The notes: generated by a model from the sequence alone, not told the origin. DNA of 64,000 nt from Anaerofustis butyriciformans (GCF_036289385.1 NZ_JAYFFH010000002.1:124001-188000); one strand, 5' to 3'. Positions 26,812 to 36,892 are shown, numbered from the stretch's first letter. Program-made: numbers and translations.

Positions 26812-27798
26812 ATGATATACGTAGATGCTTTTGGCGGAGATTATGCACCTGATGCAATGGTAAAAGGTGCCGTACTTGCAGTAAAAGAATTTGATAGAGA
26901 AATAACTTTGGTAGGACACGAAGAAAAAATAAAAAAAGTATTTGAAGACAACAACTTAAGTATGGATAAAATAAGTATTATCCATGCTCCTGAAGAAATT
27001 ACATGTCATGATGAAAGCGCACTTGCCATAAGAAGAAAAAAACAATCTTCACTGGTTGTTGCGGCAAACAAGATAAAAGAAGACCGTAACAGTGTTTTGG
27101 TTACAGCAGGAAGCACAGGTGCTGTTTTATCTGCGGGAGTTTTAGTAACAGGAAGAATAAAAGGGATAAAAAGGCCTGCCCTTGGTGCAGTGTTACCTGC
27201 AAGAAAGAAACCTGTACTTTTAATGGACTGCGGTGCAAATGCAGATTGTAACAGTGACTATATAGAACAATTCGCAACAATGTCAAGCATTTATATGGAA
27301 AACGTAATGGGAGTTAAAAACCCTAAAGTTGCTCTTGCAAACATAGGCTCAGAAGAAGAAAAAGGCGATAAACTATATAAGGAAATACATCAAATATTAA
27401 AAAACAACAAAGAAATCAACTTCGTAGGTAACGTTGAAGGAACTGAAATAATGAATAGCGACAACGACGTTATAGTATGTGATGGTTTTACGGGAAATAT
27501 TATATTAAAAACAATTGAAGGTATGGGAAATTTAATGAAGGACATACTAAAAGATGTATTTTTAACAAATACAAAAACAAAATTAAGTTATGTTCTTGCA
27601 AAAAGCGTTTTAAACGAAGAATTAAGCAAACTTTCATCTAAAAAATACGGCGGTGCTCCCCTTCTTGGAGTAAACGGAGGAATAATAAAAGCTCATGGAA
27701 ACTCAGATGAAATAGCTTTTAAAAACGCAATTAAACAAGCCATAAAATTTGAAGAAAACGAAGTTTTAGAAAAAATAAAAAATATCTATGCTAAATAG
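26812..27798 (+). CDS. plsX: Phosphate acyltransferase PlsX
   Basis: The 328-residue protein is PlsX, a peripheral membrane enzyme that turns acyl-ACP into acyl-phosphate at the start of phospholipid synthesis. The N-terminus IYVDAFGGDYAPDAMVKGAV, the SSLVVA and AGSTGAVLSAG segments and VCDGFTGNIILKTIEG near 225-240 are family signatures. It heads the cluster plsX-acpP-rnc-smc-ftsY. The usual intervening fabD and fabG are absent, and no FapR-type operator was seen. An AGAGG site precedes the ATG. Confidence 0.96.
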   Translation: MIYVDAFGGDYAPDAMVKGAVLAVKEFDREITLVGHEEKIKKVFEDNNLSMDKISIIHAPEEITCHDESALAIRRKKQSSLVVAANKIKEDRNSVLVTAGSTGAVLSAGVLVTGRIKGIKRPALGAVLPARKKPVLLMDCGANADCNSDYIEQFATMSSIYMENVMGVKNPKVALANIGSEEEKGDKLYKEIHQILKNNKEINFVGNVEGTEIMNSDNDVIVCDGFTGNIILKTIEGMGNLMKDILKDVFLTNTKTKLSYVLAKSVLNEELSKLSSKKYGGAPLLGVNGGIIKAHGNSDEIAFKNAIKQAIKFEENEVLEKIKNIYAK

Positions 27799-27857
27799 AA
27801 AATATATGATATAAGTATATATATAATATTAAGTAAATGTATGGAGGTTTATTGTAA

Positions 27858-28082
27858 ATGATTTTTGAAAAAGTCAGAGACATTATTGTAAAGCAGTTAG
27901 AAGTAAGTGAAGAAGCCGTTACAATGGATACTTCTTTTACTGATGATTTGGACGTTGACTCTTTAACATTGATCGAATTAATAGCTGACTTCGAGGATGA
28001 GTTCGATATCGAAATAGAAGAAGATAAACTTGAAGATATGAAAACAGTTAAAGATGTTGTTGATTATTTAGAATCACTATAA
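27858..28082 (+). CDS. acpP: Acyl carrier protein
   Basis: The 74-residue acidic protein has the carrier motif DVDSLTLIEL, with Ser35 as the phosphopantetheine attachment site, and the four-helix ACP pattern. ACP carries growing acyl chains in type II fatty acid synthesis and is the partner of PlsX, 59 bp upstream. The common motif is DSLD; here Thr follows DSL, a mild variation. GGAGG precedes the ATG. Confidence 0.96.
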   Translation: MIFEKVRDIIVKQLEVSEEAVTMDTSFTDDLDVDSLTLIELIADFEDEFDIEIEEDKLEDMKTVKDVVDYLESL

Positions 28083-28090
28083 AAATAAAA

Positions 28091-28112
28091 AAGGGCTCCG
28101 TAAAGGAGCCTT
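28091..28112 (+). terminator. Hairpin after acpP, weak terminator
   Basis: GGCTCC / GGAGCC with a 5-base loop, but only a short T-poor tail follows, so readthrough into rnc is likely. Confidence 0.5.
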
Positions 28113-28173
28113 AAACTATTTAAAAAATTAAAGGAAACTTCTGTAATTTTTTACATGGTTTACGAGGGAGAAA

Positions 28174-28863
28174 ATGGAAAATAAAATTTATAAATTGGAA
28201 CAAAAACTTGGTTATACTTTTAAAAATAAAGATTTAATTAAAGTTGCTCTTACACATTCATCAAAAAGCAATGAAAACAAAAATCTCGAAAACAACGAAC
28301 GACTTGAGTTTTTGGGAGACGCTGTGCTTGATTTATGCGTGGGAGCATATCTTTATAATACACTAAAAAAAGATAAAGAAGGCGTTCTTACAAAACTTAG
28401 AGCATTAATCGTTTGTGCGGATTCTTTATATATTGCAAGCGAAAAACTAGACCTTGGAGAATTTATTCTTCTTGGAAAAGGAGAAATGATAAGCGGAGGC
28501 AAATATAAGAAAAACATCATTGCAGACTGCTTTGAAGCTGTGCTTGGAGCAATATATTTAGACAGCGACTACGAAACAGTAAGCAAAATTGCTCTTAACC
28601 TTCTTTCTGGCATAACAAAAAAGGCAATTGACGGAAAACTTACTTATGATTATAAAACTTTGCTTCAAGAATATATTCACTCAAAAAACATAAAAGACTT
28701 TTCTTATGAATTAGTTCAAATAAAAGGTCCGGAACACGATCAAGTGTTTACTTCAAAAGTTGTAATAAATAACAAAGACATGGGTGAAGGGGACGGAAAA
28801 AACAAAAAAGAAAGCGAACAACACGCTGCTTTTGCTACACTAAAAAAATTAAAATTAATTTAG
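28174..28863 (+). CDS. rnc: Ribonuclease III
   Basis: The 229-residue protein has the RNase III signature NNERLEFLGDAVLDL with catalytic Glu45 and Asp49. The second acidic cluster is in IADCFEAVLGAIYLD near 111-125. A double-stranded RNA binding domain fills 155-229 (DYKTLLQEYIHS ... GEGDGKNKKESEQHAAFATLK). It processes rRNA precursors and structured mRNAs. GAGGGAG precedes the ATG, and smc begins 10 bases after the stop. Confidence 0.97.
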   Translation: MENKIYKLEQKLGYTFKNKDLIKVALTHSSKSNENKNLENNERLEFLGDAVLDLCVGAYLYNTLKKDKEGVLTKLRALIVCADSLYIASEKLDLGEFILLGKGEMISGGKYKKNIIADCFEAVLGAIYLDSDYETVSKIALNLLSGITKKAIDGKLTYDYKTLLQEYIHSKNIKDFSYELVQIKGPEHDQVFTSKVVINNKDMGEGDGKNKKESEQHAAFATLKKLKLI

Positions 28864-28873
28864 GCGGTAACAA

Positions 28874-31800
28874 ATGTATTTAAAAAAAGTTGAAATATAC
28901 GGCTTTAAATCCTTTGGACAGAAAGTCGAGATTTTATTTGACAATCCCGTAACGGGAATAGTAGGTCCAAACGGAAGCGGAAAAAGTAATATTGTAGATG
29001 CAATAAGATGGGTTTTAGGAGAGCAAAGAGTTAAATCCCTAAGAGGAGGAAAGATGGAAGATGTCATCTTTTCCGGAACTGAAGAAAAAAGAGCTCTTGG
29101 TTACGCTTTTGTAAGCATAACAATAGACAACTCTTCGGGGATTTTACCAAGTGAATACAGCGAAGTAAATGTTTCAAGAAGACTTTATCGTTCGGGAGAA
29201 AGTGAGTATTACATAAATAAAAACTCCGTAAGACTTAAAGACATTCAAGAACTTTTCATGGATACGGGTCTATCTAGAGAAGGATACTCAATAATTTCTC
29301 AAGGTAAAATAGAAAGCATTGTAAACAACTCTGCGGTAGAGAGAAAATTAATGATTGAAGAAGCCGTAGGGATAGTTAAATATAAAAGCAGAAAAAACGA
29401 AGCTATTAAAAAGCTTGATAAAACACAAAATAATCTATACAGAATTTTAGACATAATTTCAGAGCTTGAAAAAAGAATTCCTACTTTAAAAAGAAATTCC
29501 AAAAAGGCAAGAGAATATATAAAATTAAGCGATGAACTTAAGGGAATAGAGCTTAATTTATTCGTTCATAAAGCAGATAAATACAAAGAAGAACTTTCAA
29601 AAATAGAAGAAGACGAAAAAATAATGAGAGATACTTTAACAAAACAAGAAGAGAGTATCTCTGTTTTGGATGAAAAATACTCTAAATTAAAACTTGAAGT
29701 AAATTCTTTTGATGAAGAAATAAACAACGCAAATAAAGAAATACACGACTTCATTTCAAATTACGAAAATTCTAAAGTTGAAGTTGAAGTAAACAAAAAT
29801 AAAATATTAACTCACACAGAAAATATAAAATCCTTAAAAGACGGAATATTAAAACTTGAAGAAGAAAAAGAACAAGCAGTCTTATCTTTAAATGAAAATA
29901 AGGAAAATAAAGAAAAACAAGAAGAATTATTTACAAAATTACAAGAAGAATTTTCTAAGTTAAAACAAGAAGTGGAAAGATTAAAAGGACTTTCAGACGA
30001 AACAGAAAGTGCAATTGAAAAAGAAAACATAAATCTTAAAACAAAAGAAAGATTACTAAAAGATAAAGAAAGCCTTCTTGCAGACAGCTTTAACAGAATC
30101 GAAAACAATAAATTCATCATTACAAAACTTGAAGAAGAAAACAAAGAATTAAAGGTAGAAATAGAAGAACTTGAAAAACAGGACTTTACTTCAAATAACC
30201 TTAAAAACGAAGAAAAACTTGAAAAACTCGACGATGAAAACAACAAGCTTTTAGAAGAAAGATATTTAATAGAAGAAGCAAAAGCTGACTACAAAGAAAA
30301 TCTTCTTGAAAAATACAACAAAGTAAAACTTCTAAAAGGACAAAGAGACATTTTAACGGGATATGAAGAAAACAAGGAAGGTTATAAATTCGCAATCAAA
30401 AAACTTTTTGAATTTGCAAAAAACACAAGCCTTTCTGACGAAGTGTACGGCACTTTAGGGGATCTTATTTCCGTACCCGATAAATATATGGATGCAATAC
30501 AAAAATCCCTTACATCTACCGTTGAACACGTTGTAGTTAAAGATGAAAGCACAGCTGCAAGAGCAATTAAAGCTTTAAAAGAAAACAAGTGGGGAAGAAT
30601 AACATTCCTACCTCATAACATAATAAAACCAAGAGAAATATATAACTTAAACTCTGTAATAACAAATGCAAAAGGATTTGAGGGTGTTGCAAGCGATATT
30701 GTAAAATATGATAAGAAGTTTGAAAATATCGTTAAAAATGCTCTTGGCACACTTCTTATATTTGATAATCTAAAAAATGCAAATGACTTTGCAAAAAAAA
30801 GTGCACATAAATATAAAATAGCAACTCTTGACGGAGAAGTTTTATTCCCGGGAGGAGCTTTGGTAGGTGGACAAAATAAAAACAATGACCGTTCACTTTT
30901 ATCAAGAAAAAACGAAATTGAAAAACTAAACAAACAAATAAAAGAAGCGGTAAAAGATTATAACGAATACTTAAAACAAAGCGGTTCTTTTGATATTAAA
31001 CTTAAAGAAAAAGATGAACAGTTAAAGTTAAAGGCCGATGAAATAAACGAACTGACTCTTATCATAAGCAAGGAAGAAGACAAGAACAGAGAAGCTGAAG
31101 AAAATCTTGAAAAGAAAATAAAAACATTTGAAGAAAACAAGAAAAGAATAGAAAACTTAAAGACTTCAGATGAAAAAATCCTTCTTATGAATGAACAATC
31201 AAAAGAAGAAATTGAGCAATTAAATAAAGAAATTGAAGAAAAGAAAGACGAAATATCAAAGATAGGTCTTGGTTTATATAAAGATAAATATCTTGATATG
31301 GCAACAAAACTAAATAAAGAGGAAATCAATCTTTATAAACAAGAAGAACAGTTAAGCAGAATAAACACGGCTATTTTTGAGCTTAACAAAAACATTAAAA
31401 ATATTGAACTTAGCACATCAGAAAGTTTAAAAGAAATTGAAGAAAACGAAGAAAATATTTCTTTATTAAATGAACAAATAAATAAGGCTAAAGAGCTTGA
31501 TAAAGATTACGATGAACTAAAGAAAAACTTAGACGATAAATATGCTTCTTTAATTGAAAAGAAAAAACAATCAAATGAAGAGTTTGAAGAAGTTAACCAC
31601 AACTTAAAAAATCTTCAAGAAGAAAGATATCGTTTAAGCGAGCAAATACAAAAGCTTGAAAATAAAAAAGACAAAACAAATCTTGAAATGGATTATCTTC
31701 AAAAAGGAATAATAGAAGATTATAACCTAACATACGCACAAGCACTTGAATATAAAAAGCCTATTGAAAATATGCTTGAAACGGAAACAACAGTAAAGGA

Positions 31801-32452
31801 CTTAAAAGCAAGCATAAAAAAACTGGGAAACATCAATGTTGAATCCATAGAAGAATATAAAGAAGTAAAAGAAAGATTTGAATTTTTAAGTGAACAAAAA
31901 GATGACCTTGAAGATTCAAAAGGAGAACTTCTACACATAATAAAAGATATGAACTCTAAAATCGAAGAAAGATTTTTAAGAGAATTTACCAACATAAACA
32001 AAGAGTTTGAAGAAGTATTCAAGCAGTTATTCAACGGAGGAAACGCTAAACTTATTTTAACAAATCCCGATGATATAATGGAAAGCGGAATAGATATTGT
32101 CGCTTCTCCTCCAAAAACAAAACTTAAAAACATTTCTTCTCTATCCGGAGGAGAAAAATCCATGACTGCAATAGCTTTGATATTTGCAATACTTAAATTA
32201 AAACCTGCACCATTCTGTGTTCTTGACGAAATCGACGCAGCTTTGGACGATGCAAATGTTGCAAGGTTCTGCAAATATTTAAAATCAATAATTAAAGACA
32301 ACCAATTTATTGTTGTAACTCACAGAAAAATAACCATGAGCATAGCCGACGTACTTTACGGAGCAACCATGGGAAGTGAAGGTATAACAAAAATCGTAAG
32401 CGTAAAATTAAAAGATATACATGAAGGCGGTGAAATAAATGTCAAAAGATAA
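28874..32452 (+). CDS. smc: Chromosome segregation protein SMC
   Basis: The 1192-residue length is typical. The order is an ATPase head with Walker A GPNGSGKS (31-38), a coiled coil (about 170-500), a hinge (about 505-660, with YGTLGDLISVPDKY and GGALVGG), a second coiled coil, then the C-terminal head with signature LSGGEKS near 1091-1097 and Walker B VLDEIDAALDD. SMC forms a ring with ScpA and ScpB and compacts the chromosome near the origin. ftsY overlaps the end by 14 bases. Lys- and Glu-rich coils create long spurious antisense frames. Confidence 0.97.
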   Translation: MYLKKVEIYGFKSFGQKVEILFDNPVTGIVGPNGSGKSNIVDAIRWVLGEQRVKSLRGGKMEDVIFSGTEEKRALGYAFVSITIDNSSGILPSEYSEVNVSRRLYRSGESEYYINKNSVRLKDIQELFMDTGLSREGYSIISQGKIESIVNNSAVERKLMIEEAVGIVKYKSRKNEAIKKLDKTQNNLYRILDIISELEKRIPTLKRNSKKAREYIKLSDELKGIELNLFVHKADKYKEELSKIEEDEKIMRDTLTKQEESISVLDEKYSKLKLEVNSFDEEINNANKEIHDFISNYENSKVEVEVNKNKILTHTENIKSLKDGILKLEEEKEQAVLSLNENKENKEKQEELFTKLQEEFSKLKQEVERLKGLSDETESAIEKENINLKTKERLLKDKESLLADSFNRIENNKFIITKLEEENKELKVEIEELEKQDFTSNNLKNEEKLEKLDDENNKLLEERYLIEEAKADYKENLLEKYNKVKLLKGQRDILTGYEENKEGYKFAIKKLFEFAKNTSLSDEVYGTLGDLISVPDKYMDAIQKSLTSTVEHVVVKDESTAARAIKALKENKWGRITFLPHNIIKPREIYNLNSVITNAKGFEGVASDIVKYDKKFENIVKNALGTLLIFDNLKNANDFAKKSAHKYKIATLDGEVLFPGGALVGGQNKNNDRSLLSRKNEIEKLNKQIKEAVKDYNEYLKQSGSFDIKLKEKDEQLKLKADEINELTLIISKEEDKNREAEENLEKKIKTFEENKKRIENLKTSDEKILLMNEQSKEEIEQLNKEIEEKKDEISKIGLGLYKDKYLDMATKLNKEEINLYKQEEQLSRINTAIFELNKNIKNIELSTSESLKEIEENEENISLLNEQINKAKELDKDYDELKKNLDDKYASLIEKKKQSNEEFEEVNHNLKNLQEERYRLSEQIQKLENKKDKTNLEMDYLQKGIIEDYNLTYAQALEYKKPIENMLETETTVKDLKASIKKLGNINVESIEEYKEVKERFEFLSEQKDDLEDSKGELLHIIKDMNSKIEERFLREFTNINKEFEEVFKQLFNGGNAKLILTNPDDIMESGIDIVASPPKTKLKNISSLSGGEKSMTAIALIFAILKLKPAPFCVLDEIDAALDDANVARFCKYLKSIIKDNQFIVVTHRKITMSIADVLYGATMGSEGITKIVSVKLKDIHEGGEINVKR

Positions 32453-33335
32453 ATATAATAAAGGACTTGATAAAACAAAAAAAAGTTTACTATCAAAGTT
32501 AAAAGATGTATTTTCATCAAACAAAATAGATGATGATTTATATGAAGAATTAATTGAAGTACTTATTTTAAGCGATATTCCTTTTAATGTAAGCGAAGAA
32601 ATAATCGAAAACGTAAAGGAAAATGCCACTAAAAAAGATGTAAAAGACATAAACAAACTACATGATTTAATTAAAGAAGAAATTAAAAACAGACTAAAAT
32701 TAAATCTTTGGGATAAAGAAATTAAAAAACCAGCTTTAATACTTTTCATAGGAGTAAACGGAGCTGGAAAAACAACAACAATAGCAAAACTTGCAAATAA
32801 ATTTTTAAAAGAAGATAAAAAAGTAATTTTAGCGGCAGCAGATACTTTCAGAGCCGCAGCAAGCGAACAGCTTGCAACTTGGGCAGAAAGACTAGATGTT
32901 CCAATCGTAAAAAGCAAACAAGGTCAAGATCCGGCAAGTGTAATTTATGATTGTCTTGATTCTGCAAAAGCAAAAAATATGGATATTATTCTTGCAGACA
33001 GCGCAGGAAGACTTCAAAACAAAAAGAATTTAATGGACGAACTTAACAAAATTTACAGAGTCTGTGATAAGTTCAAAGGAGATTATAATTTATATACAGT
33101 TCTTGTTTTAGATGCGGGAGCAGGACAAAACAGTGTAATTCAAGCACAAAGCTTTAATGAAAGCGCCAAGGTTGATGGTATAATAATGACAAAGCTTGAC
33201 GGAAGCGCAAAAGGCGGGGTAATAGTTTCCTTAGCAGGAGAAGACAAACCTCCTATGTGGTATGTAGGCCTTGGAGAAGGACTTGAAGATTTAGAAGAAT
33301 TTGATGTTGATGATTTTGTAGATGCAATAATATAA
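32439..33335 (+). CDS. ftsY: Signal recognition particle receptor FtsY
   Basis: The 298-residue protein is the SRP receptor GTPase that docks ribosomes at the membrane with Ffh. A short four-helix N domain (about 1-90) is followed by the G domain with GVNGAGKTTT (105-114), AADTFRAAASEQL, LADSAGRLQ, and TKLDGSAKGG. The long acidic A domain of enterobacterial FtsY is missing, as is usual in Gram-positives. GAAGGCGGTG lies before the ATG inside smc. A terminator follows immediately. Confidence 0.97.
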   Translation: MSKDKYNKGLDKTKKSLLSKLKDVFSSNKIDDDLYEELIEVLILSDIPFNVSEEIIENVKENATKKDVKDINKLHDLIKEEIKNRLKLNLWDKEIKKPALILFIGVNGAGKTTTIAKLANKFLKEDKKVILAAADTFRAAASEQLATWAERLDVPIVKSKQGQDPASVIYDCLDSAKAKNMDIILADSAGRLQNKKNLMDELNKIYRVCDKFKGDYNLYTVLVLDAGAGQNSVIQAQSFNESAKVDGIIMTKLDGSAKGGVIVSLAGEDKPPMWYVGLGEGLEDLEEFDVDDFVDAII

Positions 33336-33337
33336 AA

Positions 33338-33367
33338 TAAAAACTCTGCTAAATGCAGAGTTTTTTT
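33338..33367. terminator. Terminator after ftsY, shared with the convergent LuxR-type gene
   Basis: AAAACTCTGC / GCAGAGTTTT with a 5-base loop and seven T. Confidence 0.85.
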
Positions 33368-34535
33368 AATCCAACATATATTTTTTTAAATCTTGACGTT
33401 GATTTATTCCAAGCTTTTGAAAAGCTGAAGACATATACTGTTTTACGGTATTGGCAGATATATTCATATGTTCTCCTATCTCTTGATTTGTCCACCCTCT
33501 TGCAGCAAGCATTGCAGCCGCAAATTCCGTAGTGGTTAAATTATCCGCAACATCTCTTCCTGTTATCGGATTATGTACTTTTCTCCATCCTTCTGAAAAA
33601 CGATAAGTAATATCTATTATTCTTTTAAAATCATCAGGCCAGTCTTTTTTTATTACAGACTCAAGCATTCCTCCAAGAAGTCCGTGGTGTTCTCCAAATG
33701 CTTCGATTAAATCATCGGGACGTGCCAAATCCCAGGCAATAAGAAGATGTTTTTGTGCTTTTTTTACATTTTTTATGCTCATATAATCCATAACCGCAAC
33801 TAAATGTAAATATATAGAAGAAATAGGATATGTTTCTTTTTGCAATGCAATAGCAGTTTCAACTATACCTATGCTTCTTTCATATTCTCCCTGTAAATAT
33901 CTATAATGAGCATGAACATATAGCGCAAACATTCTAAGCCCTTCAGGAAGAAAATTAATATATTCTTTCATTGGCGGTATTTCATTTGGAAGAGGAAGAT
34001 GTAATAAAATCGCTGCTGCCGTGGCAATAAATGCACTTGCATCTTTTAATAGTGGAATATCTTTTTTACTTGAAGCTGTTTTTTTAAGTATTGAAAGAGC
34101 ATATTTCGCTTGTGTTATATTACCTAAGGAAAGATTTGCATATGAATAAATAAAATAAGCAGAAAGACTTAAAGATAAATCGGAACTTGTTAGATATAAT
34201 TCTGCCATTTTTGCGGCTTTTTCAGCTTGTCCGCTAAAATAATAATATTCGCATAAAGCAATATCCCTCGAATCTCCTTTTTTAATATTATTAATATATT
34301 TCAAACATTCACCTGGCTTAAAAGGAGTATTCAATAAAGGCATAAGATTTGATGTATCTATTACTTCCTGTTTTGTTCTTCCATTATTAATGGGATTGGA
34401 AGCATTTTGTGGAATTTGCCATACATTGGAAACCTTTTTTGCTCCTTCGATTTTTCCTTCTAAACAATATCTTTGCACTACCCTTATTGAAACATTCCAA
34501 TTTTGTGCAACTTCTTTTACAGTTAAATATTTCAT
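33366..34535 (-). CDS. Two-HTH regulator: excisionase-like N-terminus and LuxR C-terminus
   Basis: The ATG at 34535 has GGGAGG 8 bases upstream and is preferred to a GTG three codons earlier. In the 389-residue product, residues 1-45 resemble a MerR/excisionase HTH (YLTVKEVAQNWNVSIRVVQRYCLEGKI). The middle (about 75-310) is helical and TPR-like. The last 60 residues are a LuxR/GerE HTH (GWTNQEIGEHMNISANTVKQYM). There is no receiver domain. Proteins of this plan are found in gut Firmicutes, with functions I do not know. No target is evident, and the gene is monocistronic. Confidence 0.85.
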   Translation of the reverse strand: MKYLTVKEVAQNWNVSIRVVQRYCLEGKIEGAKKVSNVWQIPQNASNPINNGRTKQEVIDTSNLMPLLNTPFKPGECLKYINNIKKGDSRDIALCEYYYFSGQAEKAAKMAELYLTSSDLSLSLSAYFIYSYANLSLGNITQAKYALSILKKTASSKKDIPLLKDASAFIATAAAILLHLPLPNEIPPMKEYINFLPEGLRMFALYVHAHYRYLQGEYERSIGIVETAIALQKETYPISSIYLHLVAVMDYMSIKNVKKAQKHLLIAWDLARPDDLIEAFGEHHGLLGGMLESVIKKDWPDDFKRIIDITYRFSEGWRKVHNPITGRDVADNLTTTEFAAAMLAARGWTNQEIGEHMNISANTVKQYMSSAFQKLGINQRQDLKKYMLD

Positions 34536-34651
34536 TTCATACACCTCCCAGTATTATGAAATAATATTTATTTGTATTCATAATTATGTTTGATTATATT
34601 ATATATCTTTTTTTAACTTTTTCAATATTGCCAATTAGAATTTTAATAAAT

Positions 34652-34685
34652 AAAAACCCCATATAGTAAACTACATGAGGTTTTT
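34652..34685 (-). terminator. Terminator of the two-component/secreted protein operon
   Basis: On the - strand AAAACCUCAUGUAGU pairs fully with ACUAUAUGGGGUUUU when G-U pairs are counted, followed by a U-rich tail. Confidence 0.8.
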
Positions 34686-34718
34686 ATTATTTGTTTATAT
34701 TTAATTTACAATGTTAAA

Positions 34719-35477
34719 TTAATCATCATAAGCAGTAAAGCTACCGTTTATTGTTTCATAAGAATTACCTACGTTTTCTTTTATACCATTTATTTCATAT
34801 GTGTATTTTTGACCTTGTTTTAAATTTTTATCAAGAAATAATTCAATATCATCTTCATCACATATAATTCTTGAATTTTTACTTGAATAAGTATTTCCGT
34901 TTGAATCTTTGATTATGATATAAGCATCTGATTTTAATTCGATAAATTTATCAAAGTCAAATGATACTTCTTCATCTTCTCTGTCAAAATCGACATCTCT
35001 TACTTTTAAGTTTGATTTTGTGTTAGTTGATGTTTGTTTTTCTGTTTCAAAAGTTACTTTTAAATTTGTATAAGAGCTATCATTATATGCTTTTATTCCT
35101 TGAATGTCAGCTGTATAATTTGTTCCGTCTTTAATTCCTTCAACATAAATTTCTAAATCGTCATCATCTCTATCAATAATCTTTGCATTGTAACTGTTAC
35201 CGCCGGCATCTGTAAGCGAAGTTATGCTTGCATTATCATCCCACATAACTTTTGTTGTAAAGTGAACGTCTATTATATTTTTATTGTCATCATCTTGTTT
35301 AACTGAACTTACTTCTATTAATGATGTATTTTCATCTGCTAAATTTGTAGCATCTGTGCTTGTAGTTTTTAGTGGATTTTCCATATAATTCATACTTAAA
35401 TCTTTTGCAAATACGCTTGCACCTACTAAAGCAATACCTACTATTGTTACCATAACCAAAACTGTTCTTTTTCTCAT
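34719..35477 (-). CDS. Secreted protein with two related Ig-like repeats
   Basis: The ATG at 35477 has GGAGG 8 bases upstream; an earlier ATG overlaps that site. The 252-residue product has a Sec signal (VLVMVTIVGIALVGASVFAKD, cleaved near residue 25). Two domains of about 85-90 residues then share a plan: V..VDF/HFTTK, then D..GN.Y, a DDD-rich strand, G..YT..I.GIK, and a final F. They look like beta-sandwich Ig-like or SbsA-type repeats. No anchor is visible. It is the last gene of an operon with a response regulator and a kinase, so it may be their partner or target (inference). Confidence 0.75.
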   Translation of the reverse strand: MRKRTVLVMVTIVGIALVGASVFAKDLSMNYMENPLKTTSTDATNLADENTSLIEVSSVKQDDDNKNIIDVHFTTKVMWDDNASITSLTDAGGNSYNAKIIDRDDDDLEIYVEGIKDGTNYTADIQGIKAYNDSSYTNLKVTFETEKQTSTNTKSNLKVRDVDFDREDEEVSFDFDKFIELKSDAYIIIKDSNGNTYSSKNSRIICDEDDIELFLDKNLKQGQKYTYEINGIKENVGNSYETINGSFTAYDD

Positions 35478-35560
35478 CTTTCTTTCCTCCATTTTTTTTC
35501 GTTCTTTTCTTTTTTCTACCTAAATGATAGGAAAGAAAAATTAAAGTAAAATTAAAGAAT

Positions 35561-36892
35561 TTATTTTTTTAAAATTATTTTAAAAGTAGTTCCAACATTT
35601 TCTTTGCTTGTAACATTTATTTTACCGCCCATTTTTTCTATTATGGTTTTTACCATTGATAAACCAAGTCCAAGACTATTCTCATTATCTCTTGAAGGAT
35701 TAACCTGATAAAATCTGTTCCAAATTTTATCTATGTTCTCACTGCTTATTCCAATTCCGTTATCTTCAACATAGCATATTACTTCTTCATTTGTTTGAGA
35801 TGCTTTTATATTAACATATCCATTTTCTTTTCCGTATTTTATGGCATTGGATACAAGGTTTATAAATACCCTCATTATAAGTACAGTATCTAAATATATA
35901 TTTATATCATCTTTTATATCCATATTTAACTTTATATTTTTATCCTCTGCCTTTATTTCCATTTCTTCCAAAACGCTTTCAATAAGTTCGTTTAAATTGA
36001 TTTTTTCTCTTTGAATTTTTATTCTGTTAAAATCAAACCTTGTAAACATAAGAAGTTGAGATATTAAAGAAGAAAGTTTTTCGCCTTGTTTTTTTATAAT
36101 TTCAAGAGCTTCTCTTTGTTCTTCTTCGCTTCCTTCATACAAGGCATAGTCACAAGATGCAAGTATTACGGAAACAGGAGTTCTAAGCTCGTGAGAAGCG
36201 TCTGAAGTGAATTTTTTTTCATTTTCGAATGATGTTTCAAGTCTTTCAAACATCTCGTCAAAAGTGCTTGCCATTATGCTTATTTCATTTTTAGATTTTG
36301 TTTTTAAATTTATTCTTTTTGATAAATCATCTCCGTTTGAAATATTAACGGCAGTATCGACTATTTTGTCAATAGGTGATAAAGTTCTTTTTGTTATAAA
36401 ATATCCAACCACTGACGAAACAATAAGAATTATTGGTATTAATATTATAAATATTGTCATCATGAAAGTACTTAAGGTTTGAAGTGTAGAAATTGACATA
36501 TATCCTCTCACAAATACTCCGTCAATATTGGTCATTTTATCATATACATACCAGTTATTGGATTCTCCATCATATTCATTTACTCCGTCATTATATGAAG
36601 CATTATTTATATCTGATGGAACATTACCTCTAAGAAGCTTATCATTTTTATATATGGCTATTTCTACTCCGTCTTTGTAAAATTCAAAATCATCATCGTA
36701 AATTTCTTCATAGCCTTCTTCATTTATTTCCTGAACACATTCATTAATTTCATTTTGCAGAGTCTGTTTTAATGTAACATTTGTAAATCCGTCCATGCTT
36801 ACTGATAAAAATACAAATGTAAAAATAAGTATAAGGGCTATTACGAATATATACCAAAAATTAAGTTTAGTCTTTAGTGATAAATTTCTCAT
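35561..36892 (-). CDS. Sensor histidine kinase with HAMP domain
   Basis: In the 443-residue protein the helices lie at about 12-32 and 140-166 and enclose a short acidic extracytoplasmic domain (DDDFEF, YDGESNN). HAMP covers about 168-222. The HisKA motif FTSDASHELRTP has His234. The ATPase domain shows NLVSNAIKYG, EDNGIGIS and LGLGLSMVK. The gene shares one base with its response regulator upstream. A secreted protein gene follows 83 bp later. Layout matches CssS/ArlS-type kinases, but the ligand is unknown. Confidence 0.94.
   Translation of the reverse strand: MRNLSLKTKLNFWYIFVIALILIFTFVFLSVSMDGFTNVTLKQTLQNEINECVQEINEEGYEEIYDDDFEFYKDGVEIAIYKNDKLLRGNVPSDINNASYNDGVNEYDGESNNWYVYDKMTNIDGVFVRGYMSISTLQTLSTFMMTIFIILIPIILIVSSVVGYFITKRTLSPIDKIVDTAVNISNGDDLSKRINLKTKSKNEISIMASTFDEMFERLETSFENEKKFTSDASHELRTPVSVILASCDYALYEGSEEEQREALEIIKKQGEKLSSLISQLLMFTRFDFNRIKIQREKINLNELIESVLEEMEIKAEDKNIKLNMDIKDDINIYLDTVLIMRVFINLVSNAIKYGKENGYVNIKASQTNEEVICYVEDNGIGISSENIDKIWNRFYQVNPSRDNENSLGLGLSMVKTIIEKMGGKINVTSKENVGTTFKIILKK

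Noticed and set aside
28855..32301. Many long antisense frames opposite smc
   Set aside because: They mirror the Lys/Glu-rich coiled coil (giving Ser/Phe/Leu-rich translations) and have no ribosome binding sites or domain features.
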